A stretch of DNA of 64,000 nucleotides from NCBI GenBank assembly GCA_029582155.1, contig CM055906.1, positions 12,209,101 through 12,273,100 on the forward strand. Reading direction: 5' to 3'. This DNA comes from Panopea generosa. Taxonomy: Eukaryota > Mollusca > Bivalvia > Adapedonta > Hiatellidae. Positions 11,216 through 23,495 of the stretch are shown here, piece by piece. Numbering within the stretch: the stretch's first letter is position 1; every line of letters starts with the position of its first letter. The notes beneath the pieces were generated by a model. It ran no database searches and had not been told where the DNA came from. It worked only from the letters and a program-made list of their open reading frames with translations. Position numbers and translations under genes: made by a program.

Positions 11216-11866
11216 AAATAATAGCTTATCACTAAAAGCCTTGATAGGGTTTTCTCTAATCTAAATACTAGCAGATTTGAGTACATTTTATTACAGTGGT
11301 CCGTAATGAATAAACACCCATAATTTATTCTGTTTTTAAGTTTCTGCAGTATTTATAAAGAAAGCTTTTCTTACCTGGTAGCTACCATCTTTCACTGGAG
11401 TCTTTTTTTGAATATTATACAGTTGTTGTTTATATGACATTTAAACAATCATTTCTTTGATTCCCCCCCAAAAATGTCCAAGTTGGCGACATATATTTTA
11501 TTAGTTATTTAAATAAACAAATAACAAACACATTAAAATTAAGATTTTTTGCCAAGCGTCACAATCATTCAAACTGAATCATCTTCAAGAATTGATGTCA
11601 TCTTAAGCATAATTGACATAATTACAATATCAATTTGTACCATATGGATAATATTTATTGGGACCACACTTAAATTTTTGAAATGTTTTATCTAAATTTA
11701 TACTGTTAATTTGCTTGATATCCTTTACCAGTAAGGAATTTTAATTCTGTGTGTTTTTTAATGTATAATGAATTGGAGAAAGGCTCTACAGAAATTGAGA
11801 TTGTGTTGAGGAAAATCTCAACCTGAGATGTTTAGGGAAACTTGCCCCTGTAAAAAATATAATCAA
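11216..11866. other. no gene seen
   Basis: AT-rich, no recognisable coding or repeat structure. Confidence 0.4.
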
Positions 11867-12182
11867 TGTTGTTGTTGTATGGTGTTTAGCGTCGCTTTCA
11901 ACAATTTTTCAGTCATATTGCAGCGTTGTCTACTTGAGACAGTATTGTAAGTGCTGTCACACTTGAGTATCATGCCGCAGACACATGGTATGATACCCTA
12001 CCCATTCACATTATACTGACACCGGGCCGACCAGTTCTAGAACTCTCCTCTAAATGCTGAGCATCAAGCGAGGAAGCTTCTAATACCATTTTTAATGTCT
12101 TTGGTATGACCCGCCCAGGAATTGAACCCACAACCTTCCGCATGCGAGGCGGACGCTCTACCACTAGACCATGCCGCGGTCT
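11867..12182 (-). repeat. tRNA-headed SINE (type 3)
   Basis: Minus-strand head has A-box-like TCTAGTGGTAGAGCG, an anticodon arm TCCGC/GCGGA with loop CTCGCAT (CGC, Ala-like), and B-box-like GGGTTCAATTCC. The body reaches a GTTGTTG-rich end at 11867. A head-truncated plus-strand copy lies at 56340-56512. Confidence 0.8.
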
Positions 12183-12239
12183 AAATATAAATAATCAAAG
12201 CTTATCATAAAACATCTTCACTTTAAAAAATGATGCTTT

Positions 12240-13062
12240 ATACGACAAAGTTACCAGTTATTGTGTAAGGACAGCAGGTCTACTCAGATTCATTCAGAAG
12301 TCTTTCTGCCAATACACGAGGTTGCCACTAACGTGGTCATATCCCCCGCCACCTCATTAACCCTTAGGGGCATTTCCAGAGAAGTGGATTTAAATTATGC
12401 AAAATGAAAAAGTCAATGAGCACGGAAATCACATGTAAATGCCGCTAACTGAAATATGTAGCTGACTGTTATATAACACATTGTCTTGTCCTAGTGAGCA
12501 CTGGTGTGATGTATTCTTAATCAAACCATAAATATGTAAATTATAACCCCAAAACAAAAGAAAAACTATCTTTGACAAGCAGACCCAACTCATTCACATG
12601 ACAAGTTAGCATTTGTGCCAATTTATTAAAAAATCCAATCACAACTAAAGAAGATATGGTTCGAACAGCAGTGGATGGACATACGGAGCTGTGACCTTGA
12701 CCTTTGAAGAACAGACCCAAGTCATCGCATGACACATCATCTTGTCCTAGTTAAACATTTGTGCCGAGTTATTTAAAAATCCAATCACAACTAAAGAAGA
12801 TATGGTCCAGATAGGACGAAACACAGTGTATACATTGGATTTTCAAACACTTGACCTTGAGCTATGACCTTGACCTTTAACGAACAGACCCAAGTCATTC
12901 GCATGACATATCGTCTTGTCCTGGTGAACAAATGTGCCTAAAAGTTATTTAAAATTCAAATCACAACAGAAGGAGATATGTTGTGGCAGCAGGGGATGCA
13001 TGGACAGATGCAGCCCATTTCTATATTCCTCTCGGTGGCGGGAGATAAAAACCCAATAGGCC
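12240..13062. repeat. dispersed repeat with TGACCTTGACCTTT units
   Basis: Three imperfect direct copies of about 170 bp (around 12545, 12720 and 12900) carry CAGACCCAAGTCAT, CATGACA and TGACCTTGACCTTT. The tail at 13000-13050 resembles the GACAGATG...GGCGGGAG ends of bivalve dispersed repeats. No coding capacity. Confidence 0.65.
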
Positions 13063-13488
13063 ATATATAAATGATCATGTGCTAAAATGACATTAAACCC
13101 CATTCTATACAGATTCATCATATACCAACCTGTGCCCTTATTAAAGGATACAAGTGTGTTATTTTCTGAAAAAAATAAAACAGTACTTGAACCATTTGAC
13201 CCAGTCATATATGTCTATCAGCCATACATGTATATGTATATTACCAGGCCCATTAGTGAATATGTCTATCAGAATACAAAAATTTACCCTGCAGAGCAAA
13301 ATTATGTTAATCAATTTTATGTCAAAATTTCATTAATTTATCTCGAGTTTAAACCCAAAAAATTGAGCCAGTAAAAATTAACCATTTTTCCTTTCCAAAC
13401 ATTTTTACACTCATTAACCTCCAATGTTAGTGATGGTAATCTGTTTATAATGTAAAGCAGCTATTGTTACAGATGAGCTGAGACTTAC

Positions 13489-13629
13489 CTGTAGGGCCTC
13501 CATGAAGTTCTCAAGGTCAATCTTCTCACCGAATATGAGTTCAAGTTTATTGACTGCTTCCTCCAGGCTCTGTTGCAGCTTGATGTTCTTGGTTTTCACC
13601 TCCTGGCTCTCAGTCAGAATAGAACTGAT
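13489..13629 (-). CDS. kinase-gene coiled-coil exon
   Basis: A clean minus-strand exon of 141 bp (47 codons), acceptor TTTGTATTTCAG, donor CTACAG|GTAAG, phase 0 at both ends. It encodes ISSILTESQEVKTKNIKLQQ, then a heptad-like SLEEAVNKLELIFGEKIDLE and NFMEALQ. Placed between the exons at 29629 and 8986 by phase and strand, it would extend the coiled coil that follows the kinase domain in citron/MRCK/ROCK-type proteins and drives dimerisation. By itself it has no diagnostic motif. A minisatellite begins within about 10 bp of its acceptor. Confidence 0.7.
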
Positions 13630-13632
13630 CTG

Positions 13633-14060
13633 AAATACAAACAAACAGCTGTAAAAGTGACAAATTACAGCTTTAATGGTTACAAACAGCTGTAAAAGTG
13701 ACAAATTAGAGCTTTAAATATTACAAACAAACAGCTGTAAAAGTGACAAATTACAGCTTTAAAGATTACAAACAAACAGCTGTGAAAGTGACAAATTACA
13801 GCTTTAAATGTTACAAATAACAGCTTTAAAAGTTACAAACCTACAGCTGTAAAAGTGACAAATTACAGCTTTAAATGTTACAAATAACAGCTTTAAAGGT
13901 TACAAACATACAGCTTTAACAGTTACAAACTTAAAACATATTTACAAACATACAGCTATAAAAGTGACAAACATACAGCTTTAAAATTATAAACACAGCT
14001 ATAAATGTGACAAATTTACAGCTTTTACATACTTAAAACTTCGTAATAAACATACAGCTT
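13633..14060. repeat. 41-45-bp minisatellite beside splice acceptor
   Basis: Tandem units of ACAAACAGCTGTAAAAGTG plus ACAAATTACAGCTTTAAA, 41-45 bp, decaying toward 14060. The array starts immediately upstream (transcript sense) of the acceptor of the exon at 13489-13629. Confidence 0.88.
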
Positions 14061-15004
14061 TAACGGTTATAAATTTAGTTTTAGTACTTCAACTTATGAA
14101 ACTGATAGTTAAAAATTTTAATCACAAATATTTTGCTTTAAATAAACTAATTTTTGAGGTTGGAATTATATGGGTAAGATTAATTTTTTCTGGTTGTTAC
14201 ACATGTGCAAAGAATGTAAAATCACACACAAATCTTACATAAATCCTTTAAATTTTATTTGATTTGTACATGGTTCAACATTATTTATACATGCATAAAA
14301 AACAGAAAACAAATTTAATTGGGACTATAATAAATAACGCTTTTTGTTGCATACAACAAACAGATAATAGAAAGTTTAATTACACAATTGAAATTTTTTA
14401 AAATAGTAATCAGACATTTGCTAGATCCACCATCTTGTAAACGTCACATACTACTGAATCAACTGAAATATGTCTGACTGTTGTTGCAAAATTAAATCCT
14501 CATTAAACTTCAGAAATGACATATTTTTGAATATATTTTATGTCTATTTTACTACTTCAGTGCATAGAGTACATGTTAATGTAACCTCTGAAAAAGTATG
14601 CAATCAAAAATATCAAAAAAAGATGCATTATTTTCAATAATTGCGAACGTGTGTTTGTTTACAAATCAGTGGTCGCTTCTTTCGGATAAACTCATTTGGC
14701 ATAAAACGTTTTCGTTCCGAACGGAGGCGGACGGTAATTTATGCACACAAACAAAGCTGCACTAAAACTGATGACGTCACCACACACCATCTCCAAAAAT
14801 GTCAACAGCGAGTATTTTTTTGTCTTATTTATCGATTTATTGTAACTAGCTATTGTATAAAATAGTGTAGAGCAATGTTTTAAAACCAACCGCTGTGTTA
14901 AGTATTTGTTAACAGAGTGATCATTGCTCTCTGAATTGTTCAGGTCGTATGATTTAGAAACACCAATGCATGTATAATCAAACTGCGCAATTAGCGCCAA
15001 TGTT
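14061..15004. other. AT-rich intron with a GC-richer island
   Basis: Mostly featureless. The block 14640-14790 is richer in CpG and holds a perfect TGACGTCA (CRE-type palindrome) at 14772-14779, about 650 bp upstream of the plus-strand P2RX7A-like exons. A promoter role is only a suggestion. Confidence 0.35.
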
Positions 15005-15110
15005 GATAAATAACCTGTGCTAAACATATGCAAATAAAGTGTCTTGCTGAAGGACACCACACGTGGTCATGTCGAAGGATCGAACCCTCAACCACATTGT
15101 TGATGGCCCA
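15005..15110 (-). repeat. SINE type 2 fragment
   Basis: Minus-strand copy containing TGTCCTTCAGCAAGACAC and a degenerate tRNA-like head with GGGTTCGATCC. Confidence 0.6.
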
Positions 15111-15423
15111 GTTTTGATTTGGTAAGCTATCATGTAAAATAGATCCCTGATTAAATAAGGCGTGAATGGATAGCTTTTATTATTATTTTGATATCTGATC
15201 TGCAAAATAAAAATCTAAAAAAGGCTCCTTAGAGATGTGCAATATGTCGCACTACAAGCACGTTTGCTTCTTACTCTATGTGAACTATGTTGTACTATTC
15301 AGAAAAATATATTTTGTATAATGCTGAATTATGTATTTATGAATTCAAATATTAAAATCTCATCTTGATACCATGGTACACTAACATCATAACTTATTCA
15401 ACTGTGAAATATTTATTCTTCAG

Positions 15424-17279
15424 TCAAGTCGATCATCTTCATCTCCTGGGAAATTACCAGCTGCTGAAGTTAAACATGGCAGGGGAAGAGGCAGAGGGAA
15501 AGGCAGAGGAAGAGTCGGGCAAGGCAGATTTGATTTGGCGAGCAGAGAGCTGATGAAGACCTGCATGTTAATGAGAAAAGAAAAGATCATTTTATGGTGA
15601 GTGTCAGCACTAGTGTTTTCTTTTACATAAATAAATGTTGAACAGGATTTTAAGATAAATAACCGATTATCCAACTTGTAGAACTTGCATTCTTTACATA
15701 TTTGTTCTTCTTACAAAAGTGTGTTATTGTTTGGCTGATATCAATTACACTTGCTCAATTAATCAGTCTTTCATACACTTAATGTCAAAACATTAATGTT
15801 TTAATACTCTCAAATATGTTGTTGATGAATCATTTTTATGTCATCGAGGGCTAATAGACTGATAACTTTCCCACTTGAATCAGTAGCAAGAGACGAATGA
15901 TGGGACACAATCAATGTTGTATATCAATCATCACGGAGATTGTTGCCAGGAAGGGAAATGAACTCTGCCCTGGATTGATTGTCAGACGTGTTACCAACTG
16001 AACATATTGTCTGGCTCTCAAATATATACAATCAACTTTTTGTCATATGTTTATATTATGTTTGTTCATAAAAAGTACTTTTGTGAGTAAAGAATTTTAA
16101 TGGTATTTGTAGACAGATCTGCAGACAATGGAGCCAAACAAGATGAGGGAGCTGCTTGTTGGGGCGCTTGAGCAGAACCCAAGTCATATCCTGGACCTGC
16201 ATGATCCGCCAACACCCAGTCTGGAGGATACCATCCACCACAAGACGGGACTCACCTGACTGGTGCATCTGTACCCATTGTAGAGAAATGCCTACAGAGC
16301 CTGAACAGATGTGTTGCAATAAGGAATCTGAGCACTGTACTGCCTTTCTCCCGGTAAGACCAATATATATGTTTATCTTATATTATCTTTGGGACAAGTG
16401 GTTTCAGATCAGAATGAATAGTATAAACACATAAAAAAACATGCATTTAGTTATCTCCAACAAATATAATTTAGAAGTATGATAATTTACAATGCTATGT
16501 TCGACACAGGTTATGCAACTTTAGTTTTATTATCAATGAAAAACTGAAAATGTCAAACTGCCATCCTTGTGTTAGTAACTGGCACCTGTTTCTCACTTAT
16601 TTTAATTGCAATAGGCTTAAACCCAGGGGGAAAACCTTGATTAAATTAAATGGATAGAATAGCTCATTAAAACTATGTAGACGAATATATACAAGAATGT
16701 TTATATTGGTAAAATTACAGCTACTGTCCACTACTCTAACAGAAGCAGCTATCTTCAGAGGAGACGAAAATTTCTTGTTTACTTCTTTTTTGTTTGTTCA
16801 AGCTCGTTTGAAAGCATCTTTCATTGCTTTTCACTACTCAGTCAGTAGGAAATAATTAGATGAAAATGTTCTACTTATACTTAAGTTTGCATCTTGCAAC
16901 TGTGAAATTATGTAATACAATATGATGAAACAGGTTATACTTTTTTTCAATTCTCCATTATATACTCTTAAAACACGACATTATTTTTTTTTCATTTTTT
17001 CTATTTTCCATACAGGATTTCCGGCTCCTTGTATTAGAAAACGGCATTCTAGCACTTGCTAGAATGTACAGGCGGGACGTGCTTGTGCTAGATGATGAGG
17101 CAGTTGTCAGGAAGGCAAACAGGCATGCTGCCTATAGACAGTTTGTTCTTCTTCAACATGGGAGGCTTGGTGTTGGAGACCCACGGGTCATTCCATCATG
17201 TTGTGTATGGAGAATACAGGATAAATACCCAGACATGTTTGGACAGTACACTGGGTTTATTCCAAGCAGGCTCGTTTAA
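15424..17279 (+). pseudogene. P2RX7A-domain gene, three exons, frame-broken
   Basis: Plus-strand exons 15424-15596, 16113-16353 and 17016-17279, each with good GT/AG ends. Exon 1 has a Gly/Arg-rich run (HGRGRGRGKGRGR) and ends, in a shifted frame, EKRKDHFM. Exon 2 reads MEPNKMRELLVGALEQNP and then, after a one-base shift near 16220-16240, DWCICTHCREMPTEPEQMCC. Exon 3 reads [34 protein letters not shown] and QYTGF, then stops. The Cys-rich WCxCxxC...MPTE...CC block and the HAAYRQ...VIPSCCVW block are hallmarks of the P2X7 intracellular-type domain (P2RX7A), multi-copy in molluscs and usually without the channel. Exon 2 is 241 bp, one base off the phase its neighbours need, so it carries an indel or a sequencing error. 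It sits antisense in a kinase-gene intron. Confidence 0.75.
15838..16018 (-). repeat. SINE type 1 fragment
   Basis: Minus-strand copy of the family with CAAGTGGGAAAGTTATCAG and a tRNA-like head. It lies between the first two P2RX7A-like exons. Confidence 0.65.
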
Positions 17280-17284
17280 AGCCT

Positions 17285-19044
17285 TTCTTTAAAAACAACA
17301 ACAAAAGCTATTGTCATGACCCTGGTATCATATAAGTTTTTGTGATTAGCTCAGCTTTTAATCTTTTAACTTCTTGTGTTATAGTGACTGAACTTCATAA
17401 ACACATTCATAATTTATAATGTTAAACCTATGGTTCCATACTCTTAGGGTGGATTTTTTTGCATATCTCTATTTAGATTTTTTTAAATTTATTTTTCTGT
17501 CACAACAACTGATCAACATCGTTTTAAAACCTAACTGACCTTGACCTACCTAATGGATTTTATAGAGCTTGGTTTATAGTGTTATTGTTTGAATGTTGTA
17601 TTATTTTTTTTTTGTATTATTTTTCAATGATATACGTGTAGTTGTCATTTTTCATGCACAATCAATTTGATTGCAATGCTTTATTTTGTATTGCTATTGT
17701 ATTTTGTAAATAATATATAAATGTATCTTAGAGGGCTCGAAGGAAGATTAGTTTCAAACTAGTCTAATTGGGCTACTCTCTCAAATAGAGACTTTAATTC
17801 AATCATGAGAAAGGTTGTAAAGTTTGTTAAATAACAGTGTAAGGCAATTTTGTGGTACAAATTTTAGTTGACATTAAAAATGAATGTATTTCTGGAACAT
17901 ATTTACATGTAGTCTTGATCATATACTATAGTGCTATTCTAAAAGACAAACATCTTTACAAATCATGCAAAAGAAACATTTGACTTGGGAAGTAAGATCT
18001 GATTAGCTGAAACAAAAATACCTATGAAATGGTTGTTATAATAAAATTGAAAAATATTTATTTCGACGGCAGTCAACTTGAACAAGATCTTTGTCATAGA
18101 AAAACATAAGGAATATAGAAATAAAAAATCCAAACAATACTAAGTCTCTTTTGAAATAATATGGAAATCGCCTAAGTAGTCCGATTGTTTGAATCAACCA
18201 ATCAAATGCTTTATCCGATTACTACCAAAATTATTTTACTTGTTGAACATGTCAAAAGCATCGTCTATGACCAAGACATGAACGTATATAATGTTTTCTG
18301 CATGATTTGAGCCAATTTTAGGTTCATTTGAAATTATGAATAATTGTATGTTTACAATGATTTTTGTTGAAAGTTTCTTTTTAAAGTGCACCATGTCCCC
18401 CTAAAGGTGATTTGTATCCATTGGAGGGCAAAAAAAGGGGGCTCCGTTATTTTTAAATAACGATCCAAATGTTTTTATAATGTGGATCAAATTATCCCTA
18501 TGAAAAAAGGGTTTTAAGTTTGTTCAAATGAGAGGGCTAGGGTGTATTGAGGCCTAATAAGGGGCCATTGAGATTACATGAGAATAGTGGGAAAAACTTG
18601 AGATTCTAGACTGGGTCCTTTAAAGTATAAGGGAAATTTGATTCTACATAGAAATAATAAGGGGAAACCCGTACATTCTGCTTTTGCCATCTCTTGGTAG
18701 GTATTATTTTATTTATCTGAGTATTGTTTAGTATTAGTGGGCACTGCATCCTGGTAACCTAATATCCATATAATAAGGGATTCATTGTTGAATTTTTAAA
18801 AATCTTCTTTTGCAATAAGAAACCTTTGATATTTGCCTAGAAATAAATATGGAAATCAGTAGCATCTGATTTTTTTCAGTTATTTTAGAATTACAACATG
18901 AGAACTTTATGAACATGAGCTTTATTTAAGGGTTTTATTTATTTTCCAAATAAAGAAGCTAGGGTTCAGTGGGGCACAACACAACTTTGATTTTTGCAGT
19001 GCAAGGAAGAGTATTCAAAATTTGAATAGAAAACGCAATTAAAA
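17285..19044. other. no gene seen
   Basis: AT-rich, no recognisable exon. A TGACCTTGACCT motif lies at 17538-17549. The stretch 18360-18690 has purine-rich AAGGGG phrases without clear periodicity. Confidence 0.4.
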
Positions 19045-19285
19045 TCAGGCGAGCGACTTGGTCACATCTTTGAAAGATGACAATAATAACAATTTTATGT
19101 GTGTGCCAGCTCATGCGATTGTGGCTCATTGCCATGCATCTCTAACCACTGATTCAAGTGGGAAAGTTATCAGTTGCTTGCAAAAAAAGGTGTGCTTGAG
19201 TATTGGTCAACCTGCAAGGATCCCAGGACAGAGTCATTAGGTTAACTGATCGTCTGCTAGCCCTCAATGGCATAAAAATAAGGCT
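19045..19285 (+). repeat. SINE type 1, head lost
   Basis: Plus-strand body with CAAGTGGGAAAGTTATCAG at 19156 and a tail with AGGTTAACTGATCGTCTG. The tRNA-like head is missing. Confidence 0.7.
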
Positions 19286-19564
19286 ACACATTAAAACAAA
19301 CAATTGTGTGTGTGTTGTATTTTCTGTATTTACTGTTAGAATATGTAAATAAAATATCCATCATAATTATTGTGTAAATAAAGTTGTAAATATGTGCATG
19401 TTTTCATTACATCTATTTCCATCATCTCGTAGACATGCACCTAACTTTTTGCCAAAACATGTTAACTTATTCCCTTATTCCAATACAATTAAAACTTTGA
19501 TCTTTTGGGGATTTTCATATTTACACAAATATAATATATTCAATTTAACATAAATGACAAATAT

Positions 19565-19569
<5 letters not shown>

Positions 19570-19607
<38 letters not shown>
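19570..19607. repeat. (AG)n microsatellite
   Basis: About 19 uninterrupted AG dinucleotides. Confidence 0.97.
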
Positions 19608-19609
<2 letters not shown>

Positions 19610-19610
<1 letters not shown>

Positions 19611-20730
19611 ATAAATTGTAAAAATGTACATTTTGCTATCATGAAGGCTATCCATTACTGAACTGTTGCATTCTATGTAATGCATAGGTTAGAATGGTTC
19701 CCTGTCTATCACTGCAGTAGCTTGCAAATTTGACCCAAACATGAATTGATAATTTGCTTATATGTATATGAATCAAAATGATAAAATAACAGGCACTTTG
19801 AGGATTCTTAAAATGTTAGGGCACAACCACAATTTTACAAAACAAAATAACTACCAATATATCCTAGATAACATGAAAAAAAATCTAAAAAATCCTCTAT
19901 AAAGATACACAACTTCGATAATTATCAGTTTATAACCAAACAATTTCACCGATTTTATTTAAAAAAACAAACTTTAGGTAATACTTGTGACCATATACAT
20001 GTAAGCAGTCAAAATCTTTGTCTCAATGTATAAGTTACCTTTGTTTAAGTTTTATACAAACAGGTCAATGATGTTTAGAAAAAATTTGTATTTTAGTTAC
20101 CTTGACCCTGACCTCAATAGCTTTATATATGCAATCCTAAAGACTCAATGCAAACAATATTTGCATTAGTTTCATTTGATTAACTCAATCCTAATTAAAG
20201 TGATTGAATGTAAACCACAATTCTATTTTGGGAACAGTGACATTGACCAATTTTTGTCAAAAATTCGATATCTGAATCAAAAAGTAATTGGACATAAGCC
20301 ACTAATATCTTCTTATATTTAATGCAAGCGTTTAACAACATATGGTGCCATGGAACAGCAAGAAGATACTTCTGCATGTTTTTATATTGTATCCACAAAG
20401 TTCAGTATAAAAGCTGTATGCACTAGAAGACATAATTATGTTCCTTACATAATGGAAGTTGTTTTTTTCTTGAAAAGGTAATGTCTACAAATTTTAACAA
20501 AAAATTAAGACGGAAAGGGGCAATAACTTACAAGTATTAAATAAACACAGAGAACCTGCCATAATTTATTGAAAACATATTTGATGGACAGTCACAGGAA
20601 ACGTTTATAATACCGTTCACTTTTCAAACAGCAGGACTAATTGTTTCAAATATTAACTCAATCAATTTCTCACTATCAACAAGGTGAAGACCCGACTAAT
20701 TTCTTTCTCATAATTCAACCCTGCCTGGCT
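19610..20730. other. no gene seen
   Basis: AT-rich intronic sequence. TTACCTTGACCCTGACCT-like motifs near 20097 suggest decayed dispersed-repeat material. No exon recognised. Confidence 0.4.
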
Positions 20731-21364
20731 AGTTACTCCGTCAGTGTAGACTGGTCTTTGTTACCAAAACGAGTCTGCAAGGCTGTCAGTATCTCTGCTG
20801 TTGCAGGTGGCTCCACTGGTGCCAAGTGCAAAGCCAACCTTCTTGGATCATTTTGCTCCAGAGTCATTTGTCGGCGCATTCCGACTTGATCATTTATCCT
20901 CATGACAAGAGCTTTACGGGCTATATCCTTGACGTAGGAATAGTCTTTATCAACTTTCTGACGGAAGATAGACCATCGAGCGCTTTTTTTGTTGTAATGT
21001 CTGTGATACCTAAACAATAAAAAGAAGGGGAAGCATGACAAATTATGTCATTTATATTAAACTATTGTGTTCTAAAACAAAATGGACCTTTTCAAATGCA
21101 AAGTGAATCCATTGATATGTTGTTAGTATTCCTTTATGACAAGACCATTTTTCTATCTCTTACAGAAATGATATTGGTTCTGTTTATAATTGTAATACAC
21201 AGTTGTAAATCTGATGCAATCTCTTTAACAACTTCACAAGTTTAAGAATAAGTCAATGCATCAGAGTCTCTAAAGTTAGTTCAAATGCTTTGTCCCCACA
21301 ACCACATACGGAAGTCCATTTCCGAGGATGTACAAGAAAAGAAGAAACCGCTTTATATTTGGTT

Positions 21365-21630
21365 ACATTTGACATCATTTTATGCCATTGAGGGCTAAAT
21401 GATGATCTGGTTACCTATCCACTCTTTCCTGAAATGGAAACAAGTATTTGACCACACCCATCTCAGCAAGTAACTGACAACTTTCCCACTTGAATCAGCA
21501 GTGAAAGACAAATGACAATGATATGCAAAGCTGTTTTATATCATTCAACATGGAGACTGGCCTTGTTGGGATTCAAAGTCAAAACCCCTGTTTGATAGTC
21601 AGTCACAATAACCGTGTCCAGCCAAGCTAC
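21365..21630 (-). repeat. SINE type 1
   Basis: Minus-strand copy with CAAGTGGGAAAGTTGTCAG and a tRNA-like head containing ACTATCAAACAGGGG. Confidence 0.65.
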
Positions 21631-21673
21631 TAAATTAGAATCAAACAAGAAATGTCACTGTTAAATGCCACAT

Positions 21674-21694
21674 GCCCACCCCCCCCCCCCCCCC
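21674..21694. repeat. poly-C run
   Basis: About 20 consecutive C on the plus strand, a likely site of length error. Confidence 0.9.
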
Positions 21695-21775
21695 AAATGG
21701 TCTGTGAAAAATAACAATATATAATATAATAGGTAGCGACATATCCATGAATATCAAGAGTAATGAATTGACATT

Positions 21776-22085
21776 TCAGACTAGACATGCAATTTCATGT
21801 GGTTTTTTTTTTACATTTAAGCATGACCTTGACCTTTCTGAAGCTTTGACCTTGATATCTGATGTAATGGTCTGGGAACGCATGTGGGTCTGACACATGT
21901 CACGTTGTAATGTCATGCTGATGAAATGAGCCAAGTGTTTTTGAGATTTATCCATAGGTGACAAAGTTTCAGACTGGACACGAAATCTCAATAAGACTGA
22001 AAGTGTCATCAAAGTTAAATTGTGACCTTGACCTTTGAAGTGAGATTCTGGGTGTCTCACATCATCATGTAATTTTAGAGCATAC
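21776..22085. repeat. dispersed repeat with TGACCTTGACCTTT
   Basis: Two imperfect direct copies carry TGACCTTGACCTTT (about 21824 and 22022), TCTGACACATGTCA-like and GTAATGTCATGCTGATG phrases. Same class as 12240-13062. Confidence 0.6.
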
Positions 22086-22119
22086 CGATAAAAGTTGTTT
22101 TATTCAACAAGAAAATACA

Positions 22120-22412
22120 ACATGGGCCAAGGCAAGTGGGTGTTAGGGATGTTGCAAATTCCTGAACAGACATGATTTATCCAAGTTTTCTTTTCGTGGG
22201 GTTTTATGTCATTTTCAACACAATTCAGCTTATACATGGCATATCCAGTTTTATAGTTGCAGAAATGAATCTGAGTGGAACCATTGTCCTTTCGCAAGTA
22301 ACTGACCAACTTTCTCACATAAAAATTTCTGGAACAAGTGCAACTCGAACCTACAACCTTAGCGGAATGAGGCAAGTGATCTTGAGACAATGCCTTAGAC
22401 CACTTGGCCAGT
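22120..22412 (-). repeat. tRNA-headed SINE (type 4, Leu/Ser-like head)
   Basis: The minus strand begins TGGCCAAGTGGTCTAAGGC (long-variable-arm tRNA style) with B box GGTTCGAGT, then a body with CATATCCA and GTCATTTTCAACACA-like sequence. A truncated plus-sense copy lies at 35430-35565 and a minus-sense copy at 36140-36265. Confidence 0.75.
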
Positions 22413-23229
22413 AAGAACCAATATACGACTGTTTAATAAATAATTACTGTTTTCACTAAACCATTATCTCTCGACAACTGCAAGAGCTTTGAATCATATT
22501 TCAAATGTAAGTTTAATTAATTTTAGGAGAGTAACCAAATGTCATTTAAAAGTACCCAAATTATCAAAATATCTAAGCAAGCTAACAAATAATTGTATCT
22601 AGATAAAAGAACTAAGTTAATCTAAGCAAAGCATCGGACAATCTTTTGAAATGTTTCATTTTGTCAATGTTTTTGAGTGTAATACACAGTATCGCCCTCA
22701 TTATTTATGGTAATATGTATGTGATTGAGAAGTCACAAAATCCAGTCATCTTACCAAGCACAATGACTTATTTTCCTCGAAACATATCAAGAAATTCTTC
22801 CTGTTAATAGTTGGTATGACATAGGTTCTTTGTATCCTGTGAAAAGTTGTCGCTCACATGAACTTCAAATTGAGGTGTTTAGGCCACAACGACAGCTTTC
22901 CAAAGTTATTGCCTGAAGTCAGAACTGCTAGTGCTGCCAGGAAATCTCCGCTATGCAGTCTTTTATTAAGTACTGGCTGGGCACACCATCTATGCACTAA
23001 GTGCCCAGAGCCACATATCTAAAAAGACATAAAAATAGCAAATATTTCAAAGCAATAAAAATATATACTTATAACATCATTATTTATTATTAGATAATCA
23101 AATACTACTTGTATATTACAATTAAAAATTACCAATAGCAACATCAATACAGACTGGATTTGGCAGACCTCATACCCGTAACCCAATTAGGCATTCATGA
23201 TCTAATAATATATAATGGAGTCTGAATAT

Positions 23230-23495
23230 TTAGCATCAGTTTATGCCATTGACACACACACAGTTTATCTAACCACCATATCTTGGGTTCCTAGAGGGTT
23301 AACCAGTACTTGAGTGCATCCTTCGGCATCTCTGCAAGCAGTTGATCAATTTCCTATTTGAATTCATGATGAGAGACAAATGACAATAAGACAAGTTAGA
23401 AAAAGCTAATCATGGATACTGTGGCCAGAAGGGTTTAAACTAATGACCTCTGGATGGACAACAGGGCGTGCCACCGACTGAGCTAACTTGGCCCA
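23230..23495 (-). repeat. SINE type 1
   Basis: Minus-strand copy with a tRNA-like head (GCTCAGTCGGTGGCACGCC) and the usual body, lying in an intron of the transposase-like gene. Confidence 0.7.
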
